Assembly (NCBI GenBank): GCA_024742695.1
Contig: JANSXY010000004.1
Coordinates: 124,001-188,000, forward strand
From: Paracoccaceae bacterium
GTDB lineage: Bacteria; Pseudomonadota; Alphaproteobacteria; Rhodobacterales; Rhodobacteraceae
Length of the DNA stretch: 64,000 nucleotides
Direction: 5' to 3'
Shown here one piece after another: positions 42,433-51,912 of the stretch (within the stretch, counting starts at the first letter, position 1; each line of letters begins with the position of its first letter). Both the position numbers and the translations under genes were made by a program. The notes beneath the pieces were generated by a model. That model was given only the letters and a program-made list of their open reading frames with translations. It had not been told where the DNA came from and did no database searches.

Positions 42433-44036
42433 TGGACCTGTTTCTTTCCGCCATCGATGTTCTGGCCCGGTGGGACGTGGCGCTGGCGCTGTTCGTGGGG
42501 GCGATCGGCGGCGTCGCGATCGGCGCGATCCCCGGTGTCGGCCCGGCGGTGGCGATCGCGATCCTGCTGCCGGCGACCTTCTCGATGGACCCGATCGTCG
42601 GCCTCACGCTGCTTCTGGGAATCTACGGATCGTCGATGTTCGGCGGCGCGATACCGGCGATCCTGATCAACACGCCGGGCACCGCCGTCAACGCGCTGAC
42701 CACCTATGACGGCTTTCCGATGACGCAGCGCGGCGAGGGGCGGCGCGCCCTGTCGCTGGCCTATTCCAGCAGCTTCCTCGGCGGCATCTTCTCGGTGCTG
42801 TGCCTGATCCTGCTGTCGCCGGTCCTGGCGCGGATCGCGCCGATGTTCGGCTCGCGCGAGATCTTTCTCGCGGCGCTGCTGGGGATCATCCTGGTGGTGG
42901 TGGCGCATCGCGGGCAGATGGCCGTCGCCGCCGCGCTGGCGGGGTTCGGCATCCTGATCGGCACCGTGGGGCTGGAACCGGCCGCGTATACCCGCCGCTT
43001 CACCTTCGGGCAAAGCTGGCTTGCCAGCGGCTTCGATCTGATCGTCGTGGTGCTGGGCCTGTTCGCGCTCAGCCAGGCCTTCCTGCTTCTGACCATGGAC
43101 GACGAGAAGATCCGGTTGCCGCGGTCGCGCGGCTCGATCCTGCAGGGCTTTCGCGAACTGGCGCGGCATCCGCGCGTCGCCGGCGTCTCGGCCAGTTTCG
43201 GCGTGCTGATGGGGATGATCCCCGGCGTCGGCGAGTTCACCGCGCAGTTCATGTCCTACACCTCGGCGCGCAAGCTGTCGAAGACGCCCGAGGCCTTCGG
43301 GCATGGCTCGTCCGAGGGGCTGATCGCCTCGGAGACCGCGAACAACGCGGTTCCCGCGGCGGCGATGATCCCGCTTCTTGCGCTGGGCATCCCCGGCGAG
43401 GCGCTGACCGCGATGATGCTGTCGGTGTTCTACGTCCACAACGTCGTGCCGGGCCCGGGGCTGTTCCAGAACGACATGGATTTCGTCGTCGCGCTCTACC
43501 TCGCGCTGCTCGCGCTCAACGTGATCGTGCTGGTGTTCCTGCTGGTGTCGACCGGCTGGCTGGTGCATCTGACCCGGATTCCCAACCGGTTCCTCGGCAT
43601 GTGCATCATGTTGCTGAGCTTCGTGGGCATCTACTCGATCCGCAACTCGGCGGTGGACTGCATCATCGCCGCCGTCTTCGGCCTGCTGGGCTACGTCCTG
43701 AAACGGCTGAACCTGCCGATCGTGCCGATCATCCTCGGGATGGTGCTGGGCGGGATCATGGAGGTGAAGTTCCGCGCGGCGATGGCGCGGGTGCGCACGC
43801 CCTGGGAATTCATCGAGCGACCGATCGCGATGCTGCTGTTCGTCGTGATCGTCCTGATCGTGCTGTCCACCGCCTGGCGGGTTTGGCGCGAATGGGCGCC
43901 GGTGGATCGGCGATCGCCGCAGAAGAAGGCCGCGCGGGCCTTCGTCGGCCGGATCCGGGGGCGGACGACGCGGCATTTCGAAAACCGCCTGAAACGGCAG
44001 CGAAGGACTAGGTTCTATGACCATATGGGCTCCTGA
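42432..44036 (+). CDS. tctA: Tripartite tricarboxylate transporter, large membrane subunit
   Basis: The 534-aa channel subunit with about twelve membrane helices. Diagnostic segments are AIPGVGPAVAIAILLPATFS, LLGIYGSSMFGGAIPAILIN, TPGTAVNALTTYDGFPMTQ and VASETANNAVPAAAMIPLLA-like sequence. A short Arg/Lys-rich tail ends the chain. The TGATG overlap favours ATG 42432 over GTG 42429. Its last 20 bases overlap the P450 start, coupling uptake to catabolism. Confidence 0.95.
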   Translation: MDLFLSAIDVLARWDVALALFVGAIGGVAIGAIPGVGPAVAIAILLPATFSMDPIVGLTLLLGIYGSSMFGGAIPAILINTPGTAVNALTTYDGFPMTQRGEGRRALSLAYSSSFLGGIFSVLCLILLSPVLARIAPMFGSREIFLAALLGIILVVVAHRGQMAVAAALAGFGILIGTVGLEPAAYTRRFTFGQSWLASGFDLIVVVLGLFALSQAFLLLTMDDEKIRLPRSRGSILQGFRELARHPRVAGVSASFGVLMGMIPGVGEFTAQFMSYTSARKLSKTPEAFGHGSSEGLIASETANNAVPAAAMIPLLALGIPGEALTAMMLSVFYVHNVVPGPGLFQNDMDFVVALYLALLALNVIVLVFLLVSTGWLVHLTRIPNRFLGMCIMLLSFVGIYSIRNSAVDCIIAAVFGLLGYVLKRLNLPIVPIILGMVLGGIMEVKFRAAMARVRTPWEFIERPIAMLLFVVIVLIVLSTAWRVWREWAPVDRRSPQKKAARAFVGRIRGRTTRHFENRLKRQRRTRFYDHMGS

Positions 44037-45273
44037 GGACGACGGTTTCGCCGATCTGAGCTCGCACGACGCGTTCGCGGCGGGCGCGCCCTACAACACC
44101 TTCGCCCGGCTGCGGCGCGAGGCCCCGTGCCACTGGTCGGACCTGCCGGGGGGGCAGGGCTACTGGTCGATCACCCGTCATGCCGACATCGTGCAGATGA
44201 TCCGCGATACCGAGACCTTCTCTTCGGCGCGCGGCATCCGGATGGAGGATCAGACCCACGAGGAATACATGGCCCGCCGTACCTTCCAGGAAACGGACGG
44301 GGAGGAGCACCGGAAGGTGCGCATGAAGGTGGTCAAGGCGTTCTCGCCGCAGGTCGTCGCCGGTTTCGAGGGCCAGATCCGCGACCTGTGCGGCCCGATC
44401 CTCGACCGGGCGCTGGAAATGGGAACCTTCGACGCCACCCGCGATGTCGCCCGCGAGTTGCCGATGCGGATGCTGGGCCAGATTCTCGGCGTTCCGGACG
44501 AGGATCTGCCGTGGCTCGTCGACAAGGGCGACGCGCTGATGGCGAATTCCGATCCCGACTTCACCGATCACGTCGTCGATCGCATGGAGACCGACGCCTA
44601 CCGCCTGATGCCGTTCAACTCGCCCGCCGGCGCCGAGCTTTACGACTACGCCCGCCGGCTGATGGAACGCAAGAACGCCACCGGCGACACCAACGGCATC
44701 CTGCATCTGATCCTGCAGCCCGACGAGACCGGCGAGACGATCTCGGATACCGAGTTCCGCAACTTCTTCTGCCTGCTGGTCGCCGCCGGCAACGACACCA
44801 CCCGCTATTCCATCGCCGCCGGCATCCAGGCGCTGGCGCGCCAGGACGGGCTGCTGGGCGAGATGAAGTCGGGCGCGGTCTGGGGAACCGCCGCCGACGA
44901 GATCGTGCGCTGGGCCTCGCCGGCCAGCTATTTCCGCCGCACCGCGATGCGCGATGTCGAGGTGCATGGCCAGACGATCCGCGCCGGCGACAAGGTGCTC
45001 TACTGGTTCGTCTCGGCCAACCGCGACGAAGAGATGTTCCCCGATCCCTACCGCCTCGACCTGTCGCGCAAGCCCAACCGGCAGCTGGGCTGGGGCCAGG
45101 GCGGGCCGCATGTCTGCCTTGGCATGCACCTGGCCCGGCTTGAGGTGCGGGTTCTGTTCGAGGAACTCGTCGCGCGCATCCGCGGCATCGAACCGGCCGG
45201 CGAGGAAGCCTTTGTCCGGTCGAACTTCGTCAACGGCATCAAGCGGATGCCCGTCACCGTCATCCCGAGCTGA
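44017..45273 (+). CDS. Cytochrome P450
   Basis: A 418-aa soluble P450. The I-helix is AAGNDTTRYS (oxygen activation acid Asp260, Thr261), ExxR is Glu295-x-x-Arg298, and the haem cysteine is Cys367 in WGQGGPHVCLGMHLAR. The spacing fits the CYP124/125-like loop, but the usual phenylalanine is Trp359. The start overlaps tctA by 20 bases and the GS-like gene follows after 7 bases, so it is part of the operon. It is likely to hydroxylate or oxidatively cleave the imported compound or its glutamylated form. Substrate and redox partners are not evident; no ferredoxin gene is present nearby. Confidence 0.95.
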   Translation: MTIWAPEDDGFADLSSHDAFAAGAPYNTFARLRREAPCHWSDLPGGQGYWSITRHADIVQMIRDTETFSSARGIRMEDQTHEEYMARRTFQETDGEEHRKVRMKVVKAFSPQVVAGFEGQIRDLCGPILDRALEMGTFDATRDVARELPMRMLGQILGVPDEDLPWLVDKGDALMANSDPDFTDHVVDRMETDAYRLMPFNSPAGAELYDYARRLMERKNATGDTNGILHLILQPDETGETISDTEFRNFFCLLVAAGNDTTRYSIAAGIQALARQDGLLGEMKSGAVWGTAADEIVRWASPASYFRRTAMRDVEVHGQTIRAGDKVLYWFVSANRDEEMFPDPYRLDLSRKPNRQLGWGQGGPHVCLGMHLARLEVRVLFEELVARIRGIEPAGEEAFVRSNFVNGIKRMPVTVIPS

Positions 45274-45280
45274 GGCCAAG

Positions 45281-46573
45281 ATGCCCGACCGCCTGCGCGC
45301 CCTGTTCATCGATCACCTGTCGATCGCCCGCGGCAAGTACCTGCCCGCGGCCAAGATCGCCGATGCCTCCACCCGCTTCGCCCGCGCCACCTTCGCCGTG
45401 CACTACGACCGCGACCTGATGCTCGACGCGCCGCACACGCAGGTGCGCGACGGTGCGCCGGACATGGAACTGCGCTGGCAGGCCGCCGACATCCGCCCCG
45501 GCTGGGAAACCGGCACCCAGGTCGTGCTGGGCGACCTGCACGACGCGGCGGGCGCGCCGCTGTCGCTGTGCCCGCGCGGCGCGCTGAAACGCGCCATCGC
45601 CGCCTGGCAGGCGCACGGGCTGACGCCGATGCTGGGGATCGAGCTGGAGGCCTATGCCTTGCAGGGGGGCGAGGACGGCCGGCTTCGGCCCTACGACACG
45701 CCCGGCGCGGTGGTCTACGGCACCGGCCCGTTTTCCGATCCGATCCGGATCAACGACGTGATCTGGCGCAAGGCCGAGGAAATCGGCCTGCGCCTTGAGT
45801 TGATCACCGCCGAGTATGACACGCCGCAGTTCGAGTACACGCTGTGCTTCGACGAGGCGCTGAAGGCGGTGGACGATGTCGTCCTGTTCCGGCAGATGGC
45901 GCGGGAACTCGCCCTCGACCACGGGATCGTCCTGACCTTCCTGCCCAAGCCGCTGTCGGAAACCGGCGGTTCGGGAATGCATATCAACTTTTCCTTCCGC
46001 GACGCCGAGGGCCGCAACGCGCTGGCGAACGGCCCGGTGGGCGGGCCCGACCATCTGAACGATCTGGCGCGCGGCTGCCTTGCCGGGCTGGTGCATCATC
46101 ACAAGGGGCTGGCGGGGCTGGTGGCGCCCACCGCCGGCTCCTATCGCCGGCTGCAACCGGCCAGCCTTTCGGGCTACTGGAAGAACTGGGGCGGCGACCA
46201 TCGCGGCGTCACCACCCGCGTCTCCGGCGAGGGTGGAGCGAAGGCGCGGCTGGAACACCGGATGGCCGACGCCAGCGCCAATCCCTATACCGCCGCCGCC
46301 GCCGTCCTGCAGGCCGCCCGGCTGGGATACGAGGCCGGGCTGACCCTGCCGCCGATGGAAACCGGCGACGGTTTCGACCGCACCGACGCCCGCGAGGGGG
46401 TGGCCGGCAACCTGCGGATGGCGGTCCGCGACCTGGTGGCCGACCGCGCGCTCGGCGAGGCCGTGGGCGCGGAACTGGTGGAGCACCACGCCTTCATGAA
46501 GGAGCACGAGTTCCGCAAGACCCGCGATCTGGAGCCCGACGCGATGCTCGATTTCTACGTCTGGTTCGTCTGA
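45281..46573 (+). CDS. GS-like ligase (putative gamma-glutamylamine synthetase)
   Basis: A 430-aa glutamine-synthetase-family ligase. It has MLGIELEAYALQGG (metal glutamates), GGSGMHINFSFRDA, GSYRRLQPAS, the KARLEHRMADASANPY arginine/glutamate segment and an intact C-terminal barrel. It lacks GlnA features such as the adenylylation tyrosine context. In the Puu and isopropylamine pathways, homologues join glutamate to an amine. It is between the P450 and the amidotransferase, with a 1-base overlap to the latter, which would remove the glutamate again. This pairing is the main evidence for a glutamylated intermediate. Confidence 0.88.
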   Translation: MPDRLRALFIDHLSIARGKYLPAAKIADASTRFARATFAVHYDRDLMLDAPHTQVRDGAPDMELRWQAADIRPGWETGTQVVLGDLHDAAGAPLSLCPRGALKRAIAAWQAHGLTPMLGIELEAYALQGGEDGRLRPYDTPGAVVYGTGPFSDPIRINDVIWRKAEEIGLRLELITAEYDTPQFEYTLCFDEALKAVDDVVLFRQMARELALDHGIVLTFLPKPLSETGGSGMHINFSFRDAEGRNALANGPVGGPDHLNDLARGCLAGLVHHHKGLAGLVAPTAGSYRRLQPASLSGYWKNWGGDHRGVTTRVSGEGGAKARLEHRMADASANPYTAAAAVLQAARLGYEAGLTLPPMETGDGFDRTDAREGVAGNLRMAVRDLVADRALGEAVGAELVEHHAFMKEHEFRKTRDLEPDAMLDFYVWFV

Positions 46574-47283
46574 TGCATCTGGCGCTTCTGGTCACCAATA
46601 CCGACGACAGCGCCTTCGCGCTGGCCCGGCCGCTGGACGACGCCAAGTTCGCGGCGCTGATCGCCGAGGCGCGCCCGGCATGGCGGCTGTCGCCCTTCTG
46701 GGTCTGCCGGGGAACGTTTCCGGCCGATCTGTCGGGCTTCGACGGCGTGATGATCGGCGGCAGCCCCGCCTCGGTGACCGAGGCGGCGCCGTGGATGCAA
46801 CGGCTGGAGGCGCTGGTCCGCGAGACCGTCGCCGCCCGGCTGCCGCTGTTCGGCGCCTGTTTCGGCCACCAGATCGTCGCGCGCGCGCTTGGCGTGCCGG
46901 TCACCCGCAACCCCGGCGGCTGGGCGCACGGGCTGATCGAGATGCGCCGCACGGGGCGGGCGCCGTGGTCGGGGCCGGAACCGACGCTGCGGCTTTACGG
47001 GTCGCATATCGAACAGGTCGCGCGGCTGCCGGACGGGGCCGTGGGGCTTTACGAAAGCCCCGGCTGCCCGGTCGCGGGGTTCGCCATCGGCGGCCATGTC
47101 TTCACGGTGCAGCATCACCCCGAGATGACGCGGGACTTCATCGCCGATCTCGTCGACGAATACGCATCCCATGTCGGCGATGCCGTGACGCGGCAGGCGC
47201 GGGCCTCGATCGCGCGGGCGCCGGCCGATCGCCAGGCCTTCGCGGAAGAGATCGCGGCCTTCTTCGAGAACGCGGGGCGCTAG
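46573..47283 (+). CDS. Class I glutamine amidotransferase-like hydrolase
   Basis: A 236-aa protein with the GATase triad: Cys96 in LFGACFGHQIVA, His182 and Glu184 in VQHHPEMTRDF. Stand-alone members include PuuD-type gamma-glutamyl hydrolases, although those have the S26/C26 subtype with different surroundings. It directly follows the ligase (TGATG), and the IclR gene starts right after its stop. It probably hydrolyses the gamma-glutamyl bond formed by the ligase; alternatively it could provide ammonia to a synthase, but no such partner is adjacent. No signal peptide. Confidence 0.85.
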   Translation: MHLALLVTNTDDSAFALARPLDDAKFAALIAEARPAWRLSPFWVCRGTFPADLSGFDGVMIGGSPASVTEAAPWMQRLEALVRETVAARLPLFGACFGHQIVARALGVPVTRNPGGWAHGLIEMRRTGRAPWSGPEPTLRLYGSHIEQVARLPDGAVGLYESPGCPVAGFAIGGHVFTVQHHPEMTRDFIADLVDEYASHVGDAVTRQARASIARAPADRQAFAEEIAAFFENAGR

Positions 47284-48102
47284 ATGGGTACGATCAGCAA
47301 GGCGTTGGATCTGCTTGAATACTTCCGCTCCGATCGGTCGGAGATCGGGCTGAGCGAATTCGTGCGGCTGAGCGGCCGCGACAAGGCGACGGTGCATCGG
47401 CATCTGACCGAACTGGAAGGCAAGGGCTTTCTCGAACAGCATCCGGTCAGCCGCGCCTACCGCCTTGGGCCGGCGGTCCTGCGCCTGTCGGCGCTGCGCG
47501 AGGCCAGCTTTCCGGTGCGCCGGCTCTTGACCCCGATCGTGGCCGACCTGTCGGAGGCGGTGGGCGAACTGGCGCATGCATCGCTCTTGCAGGGCAACGC
47601 ACTGTCGCCGGTGGCCCATGCCGATCCCTGCCTGCACGGGGTGCAGGTGCATTTCGACCCCGCCGAGATGCTGCCGCTGCATGCCACGGCATCGGGCCTT
47701 GCCGCGCTGGCCTTCGGACCCGAGGAGTGGCGGGAGCGGATGCTGGCGCGCCCGCTTGGCAGGTTCACCGGCAAGACCGTCGCGGACGCGGCCGGCCTGC
47801 GCGACCGGATCGACACGACCCGGCGTTTCGGCCTCTCGATGTCGGCCGGCACCTTCGACGAGGAGGTGACATCGCTTGGCGCACCGTTGTTCGCCGATGG
47901 GGCGCGGCTGGCCGGGGCGCTGGCCGTGGCGGTGCCTTCGGCGCGTGCCCGACCCGAGCGGCTGGAGGAGATCGCCGGGCGGCTGCTCCGGTCGGCCGCC
48001 CGCGCCTCGACCTCGCTGGGCGGCACCGTTGCCAGGGCCCCGCAATCGCCGCCCGCCGCCTTCGCCGACTGGATGCGGCGCGAACTGGAGTACGTGACAT
48101 GA
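47284..48102 (+). CDS. IclR-family transcriptional regulator
   Basis: A 272-aa regulator with an N-terminal winged helix (GLSEFVRLSGRDKATVHRHL) and an effector domain containing GQLAHASLLQGNAL-like and AGTFDEEVTSLGAPLF sequence. It lies within the catabolic operon, directly after the amidotransferase stop and overlapping the aminotransferase by 4 bases, so it is made along with the enzymes it probably controls. The two operator-like sites at 40766 and 40860 are candidate targets. Confidence 0.9.
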   Translation: MGTISKALDLLEYFRSDRSEIGLSEFVRLSGRDKATVHRHLTELEGKGFLEQHPVSRAYRLGPAVLRLSALREASFPVRRLLTPIVADLSEAVGELAHASLLQGNALSPVAHADPCLHGVQVHFDPAEMLPLHATASGLAALAFGPEEWRERMLARPLGRFTGKTVADAAGLRDRIDTTRRFGLSMSAGTFDEEVTSLGAPLFADGARLAGALAVAVPSARARPERLEEIAGRLLRSAARASTSLGGTVARAPQSPPAAFADWMRRELEYVT

Positions 48103-49463
48103 AAGACGCGAATTTCCTGAAGGAAAACAACGCTCGCCACCTCTGGCACCCGATGGCGCACCCGGCCGACAGCCTTGCGAACCCGCCCGACATCATCGTT
48201 GACGGCGAAGGCGTGCGAATCCGCGATATCGATGGCAACACGGTGATCGACGCGGTGGGCGGGCTGTGGAACGTGAACCTCGGCTATTCCTGCGATCCGA
48301 TCAAGCAGGCGATCACCGCGCAGCTTGACCGGCTGCCCTATTATTCGATCTTTCGCGGCACGACCAACGATCTGGTCATCGAGCTGAGCTGGATGCTGCG
48401 CGAGTTCTTCGCGCCGGACGGCCTGTCGCGCGCGTTCTTCACCTCCGGCGGCTCCGACGGCGTGGAAATCGCGCTGCGCCTGGCGCGGCAGTATCACAAG
48501 ATCCGGGGCGAGGCCGGGCGGGTGAAGTTCCTCAGCCTGAAGAAGGGCTACCACGGCACCCATACCCTCGGCGCCTCGGTGAACGGCAACGCCAACTTCC
48601 GCACCCAGTACGAACCGCTGATGCCGGGCTGCTACCATATCCCCGCGCCCTACACCTACCGCAACCCGTTCGGCGAAAGCGACCCGGCGAGGCTTGCGCA
48701 GCTCTGCCTCGCCGCGCTCGAGGACGAGATCGCGTTCCAGGATCCCGCGACCATCGCGGCGATGATCATGGAGCCGGTGCTGGGCGCCGGCGGCGTGATC
48801 CCGCCGCACGAAAGCTTCATGCCCGGCGTGCGCGAGATCTGCGCGCGGCACGGCATCCTGCTGATCGCCGACGAGGTCATCACCGGCTACGGACGCACCG
48901 GGGCCTGGACCGGCGCGCGCCGGTTCGGCGTGCAGCCCGACATGGCGGTGACCGCCAAGGCCATCACCAACGGCTATTTCCCGTTCGGCGCGGTGATGAT
49001 CGGCGATGCCGTGGCCGAGGTTTTCGAAGCCGACACCACGGGCCGGGCGGCGATCGGATCGGGCTATACCTATTCCGGTCATCCGGTCGGCGCGGCGGCT
49101 GCCATCGCCTGCCTGCGGGAAACGCTGCGCCTTGGTGTCAAGGACAACGCCGCCGACCGGGGCGCGCAGCTTTACGCCGGGCTGCAAGGGCTGAAGGCCG
49201 CGCACCCGGGGATCGTCGGCGACGTGCGCGGCGGCTACGGGTTGATGTGCGCGCTGGAACTTGTGGCCGATCCGGACAGCAAGGCCCCGATCGACAAGCG
49301 CGCCATCGCGCGCGTCCACCGCGCGACCTACGAGGCGGGCGTGATGGTGCGCGTTTCGGGGCCGAACGTCATCCTGTCGCCGCCGCTGGTCCTGACCGAG
49401 GCGGACGTGGCCGCGATCGTGGCCGCGCTCGACATCGGTCTCGCGGCGGGCGTCGCGGCCTGA
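48099..49463 (+). CDS. Class III aminotransferase, paralogue of the enzyme at 13658
   Basis: A 454-aa PLP fold I transaminase. Lys287 is in VTAKAITNGYFPFGA and Asp258 in LIADEVITGYGRTG; the first ~300 residues align without gaps with the gene at 13658-15010. It begins at ATG 48099 in an ATGA overlap with iclR. In this cluster it would move an amino group from the amine released by the amidotransferase, or from an omega-amino acid, to pyruvate or another keto acid. Substrate unknown. The following 262 bases are empty. Confidence 0.9.
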   Translation: MKDANFLKENNARHLWHPMAHPADSLANPPDIIVDGEGVRIRDIDGNTVIDAVGGLWNVNLGYSCDPIKQAITAQLDRLPYYSIFRGTTNDLVIELSWMLREFFAPDGLSRAFFTSGGSDGVEIALRLARQYHKIRGEAGRVKFLSLKKGYHGTHTLGASVNGNANFRTQYEPLMPGCYHIPAPYTYRNPFGESDPARLAQLCLAALEDEIAFQDPATIAAMIMEPVLGAGGVIPPHESFMPGVREICARHGILLIADEVITGYGRTGAWTGARRFGVQPDMAVTAKAITNGYFPFGAVMIGDAVAEVFEADTTGRAAIGSGYTYSGHPVGAAAAIACLRETLRLGVKDNAADRGAQLYAGLQGLKAAHPGIVGDVRGGYGLMCALELVADPDSKAPIDKRAIARVHRATYEAGVMVRVSGPNVILSPPLVLTEADVAAIVAALDIGLAAGVAA

Positions 49464-49725
49464 CCGGCGGGCAAGGCGGGGGCCGGGTGCCCGCCAGTGC
49501 CGCGGGCTGTGCGGATGATGCGCACCGCAACGACCCGGCCGATCCGGCGCGACGCCGGGCCGCGGGCGGTTCCGGCAAGGGCGGCCGCGCGTTCGCGACC
49601 GGCGCCGGCGCGCGGCGGACGCCAAGGGGGCAGGGCCGGCGCGGCACCGCCCCGGACCGCGACAGCCCGCCATCGCGTGGCGCACCGCCGGCAGTCGCGA
49701 CGCGTGGATCTTGCGGGTTGGATCA
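49464..49725. other. GC-rich gap before tRNA-Thr
   Basis: This 262-base gap between the aminotransferase stop and the tRNA gene holds only a low-complexity Arg/Ala/Pro frame. I see no gene, strong hairpin or promoter. Confidence 0.4.
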
Positions 49726-49800
<75 letters not shown>

Positions 49801-49907
49801 CCGCGCGCGGCGTGTTAGTCGCAATCGCGGAACGACGCAAGCGCAATCTGGCCGCTCTCCGGCCGGCATCTGGACGCCCGCGCGGGCGCGGGTTAAGCAG
49901 CGTCAGC

Positions 49908-50093
49908 ATGGATCGCTCGACCCCCAGATCTCCTTCCGGCGGAAGCACCCGCGCCGAGACCGGCAGCCGCGAGGATCGGCTGAAGGCGGCGCTGAAGGCC
50001 AATCTCGCGCGGCGCAAGGCGCAGGCGCGGGCCCGCGCGGGGGAGGACGCGGGGCGGGAGGCCGTGAACGAGGACGACAACGGGCAGGGCTGA
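49908..50093 (+). CDS. Small basic conserved protein upstream of murA, 61 aa
   Basis: A 61-aa product rich in Arg, Ala and Lys with a helical core [20 protein letters not shown]. It ends 7 bases before murA. Similar short Ala/Arg helical proteins precede murA in related bacteria, from memory. ATG at 49908 opens the conserved part; the longer frame to 49497 crosses the tRNA and is rejected. Function unknown. Confidence 0.6.
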   Translation: MDRSTPRSPSGGSTRAETGSREDRLKAALKANLARRKAQARARAGEDAGREAVNEDDNGQG

Positions 50094-50100
50094 GGGCGCG

Positions 50101-51372
50101 ATGGATCAGATCATTGTGACGGGCAATGGCCCGCTGGACGGCGAGATTCCGATCGCGGGCGCCAAGAACGCCTGCCTGACGCTGATGCCCGCCGCGCTGC
50201 TGTCCGACGAGCCGCTGACGCTGACCAACGCGCCGCGCCTGTCGGACATCCGGACGATGACCGCGCTTCTGCAGTCGCTGGGCGCCGAAGTGGCCGCGCT
50301 GCAGGGCGGGCAGGTGCTGGCGATGGCCGGGCATGCGCTGAACGGCGCGCGGGCGGACTACGACATCGTGCGCAAGATGCGTGCCTCGATCCTCGTTCTG
50401 GGCCCGCTGCTGGCGCGCACCGGGCAGGCCGTCGTCTCGCTGCCCGGCGGCTGCGCGATCGGGGCGCGGCCGGTCGACCTGCATCTGGCCGCGCTGGAGG
50501 CGATGGGCGCCGAGATGGAACTGCGCGACGGCTATGTCCATGCCAAGGCGCCGGCGGGCGGGCTGCGCGGCGCGGTGTTCGAATTTCCCCTCGTCTCCGT
50601 CGGGGCGACGGAGAACGCGCTGATGGCGGCGGTGCTGGCCCGCGGGACCACGGTTCTCAGGAACGCCGCGCGCGAGCCAGAGATCGCCGATCTGGCCCGC
50701 TGCCTGCGCCGGATGGGCGCCCGGATCGAGGGCGAGGGCAGTGCCGAGATCACCGTCGAGGGGGTCGACCGTCTGGGCGGCGCCACCCATCCCGTCGTCG
50801 TCGACCGGATCGAGCTGGGCACCTACATGCTGGCCCCGGCGATCTGCGGCGGGTCGGTCGAATGCCTTGGCGGGCGGATCGACCTTGTGGGGGCGTTCTG
50901 CGAGAGGCTCGACGCCGCCGGCATCTCGGTGTCCGAGACGGACCGTGGGCTGAAGGTCGAACGCCGCAACGGCCGGGTCGCCGCGGTCGACGTGGTGACT
51001 GAACCCTTCCCCGGTTTCCCGACCGATCTGCAGGCGCAGATGATGGCGCTGATGTGCACCGCCGAGGGCACAAGCCGGCTGGAAGAGCGGATCTTCGAGA
51101 ACCGCTTCATGCACGCGCCGGAACTGATGCGGATGGGCGCGCGGATCGAGGTGCATGGCGGCACCGCCACCGTCACCGGTGTGGAGCGGCTGAAGGGCGC
51201 GCCGGTGATGGCGACCGACCTGCGCGCCTCGGTCAGCCTGATCCTCGCCGCGCTGGCGGCCGAGGGCGAAACCGTCGTCAGCCGGGTCTATCATCTCGAC
51301 CGCGGCTACGAGCGGGTCGAGGAAAAGCTGTCGGCGGTGGGCGCGAAGATCGAGAGGGTCCGGGGCGGATGA
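50101..51372 (+). CDS. murA: UDP-N-acetylglucosamine 1-carboxyvinyltransferase
   Basis: First committed step of peptidoglycan synthesis: transfers enolpyruvate from PEP to UDP-GlcNAc in the cytoplasm. The 423-aa length is typical. It has [19 protein letters not shown], the active-site Cys118 in [16 protein letters not shown] (the fosfomycin target), and C-terminal [19 protein letters not shown]. It overlaps the DUF2948 gene by 4 bases. Confidence 0.98.
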   Translation: MDQIIVTGNGPLDGEIPIAGAKNACLTLMPAALLSDEPLTLTNAPRLSDIRTMTALLQSLGAEVAALQGGQVLAMAGHALNGARADYDIVRKMRASILVLGPLLARTGQAVVSLPGGCAIGARPVDLHLAALEAMGAEMELRDGYVHAKAPAGGLRGAVFEFPLVSVGATENALMAAVLARGTTVLRNAAREPEIADLARCLRRMGARIEGEGSAEITVEGVDRLGGATHPVVVDRIELGTYMLAPAICGGSVECLGGRIDLVGAFCERLDAAGISVSETDRGLKVERRNGRVAAVDVVTEPFPGFPTDLQAQMMALMCTAEGTSRLEERIFENRFMHAPELMRMGARIEVHGGTATVTGVERLKGAPVMATDLRASVSLILAALAAEGETVVSRVYHLDRGYERVEEKLSAVGAKIERVRGG

Positions 51373-51848
51373 CGGGGGATGCGCGGTTTTCCGAGGGCGC
51401 CGAGGCGGCGCTGAGCCTTGGCGCGGCGACGCCGGAGGATCTGAAGGTTCTGTCCGCGCTGGTGCAGGACGCGGTGCTGACGGCGGCCGATATCGGGTTC
51501 GACCGCCGCGCCCGGCGGCTGGTGCTGCTGGTCAACCGGTTCCGCTGGGAGGATCGCGCCGCGGCCGAACGCCAGGGCCGGCCGTTCGAACGGGTCCGCA
51601 GCCTGCTGATCATCGACGATGTCGGCCGGGTCGCAAGCCAGGGCTTCGACCGCGGCGACGGCGACACGGTGCTGTCGGTCCTGTCGCTGGGCTGGGAACC
51701 GGGCGAGGATGGCACCGGCCGGGTCGAGATCGTTCTGGCCGGCGACGGCGCGATCGCGGCCGTGGCCGAATGCCTGAACGTCACGCTGCGCGACGTCAGC
51801 CGGCCCTATGCCGCACCCTCGGGCAAGGCGCCCGGCCACCCGGACTGA
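51369..51848 (+). CDS. DUF2948 family protein
   Basis: A 159-aa protein with the family core [41 protein letters not shown] and [20 protein letters not shown]. Members are restricted mostly to alphaproteobacteria and have no known function. It overlaps murA by 4 bases; hisD follows after 64 bases. The order murA-DUF2948-hisD is conserved in the family. Confidence 0.9.
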   Translation: MTGDARFSEGAEAALSLGAATPEDLKVLSALVQDAVLTAADIGFDRRARRLVLLVNRFRWEDRAAAERQGRPFERVRSLLIIDDVGRVASQGFDRGDGDTVLSVLSLGWEPGEDGTGRVEIVLAGDGAIAAVAECLNVTLRDVSRPYAAPSGKAPGHPD

Positions 51849-51912
51849 CTCCTCGCGGCTTGAGGGGCGCGCGGCCCTTCGCTAAGGGAAGGCGAGCCAA
51901 GGAGTCCCGCCG

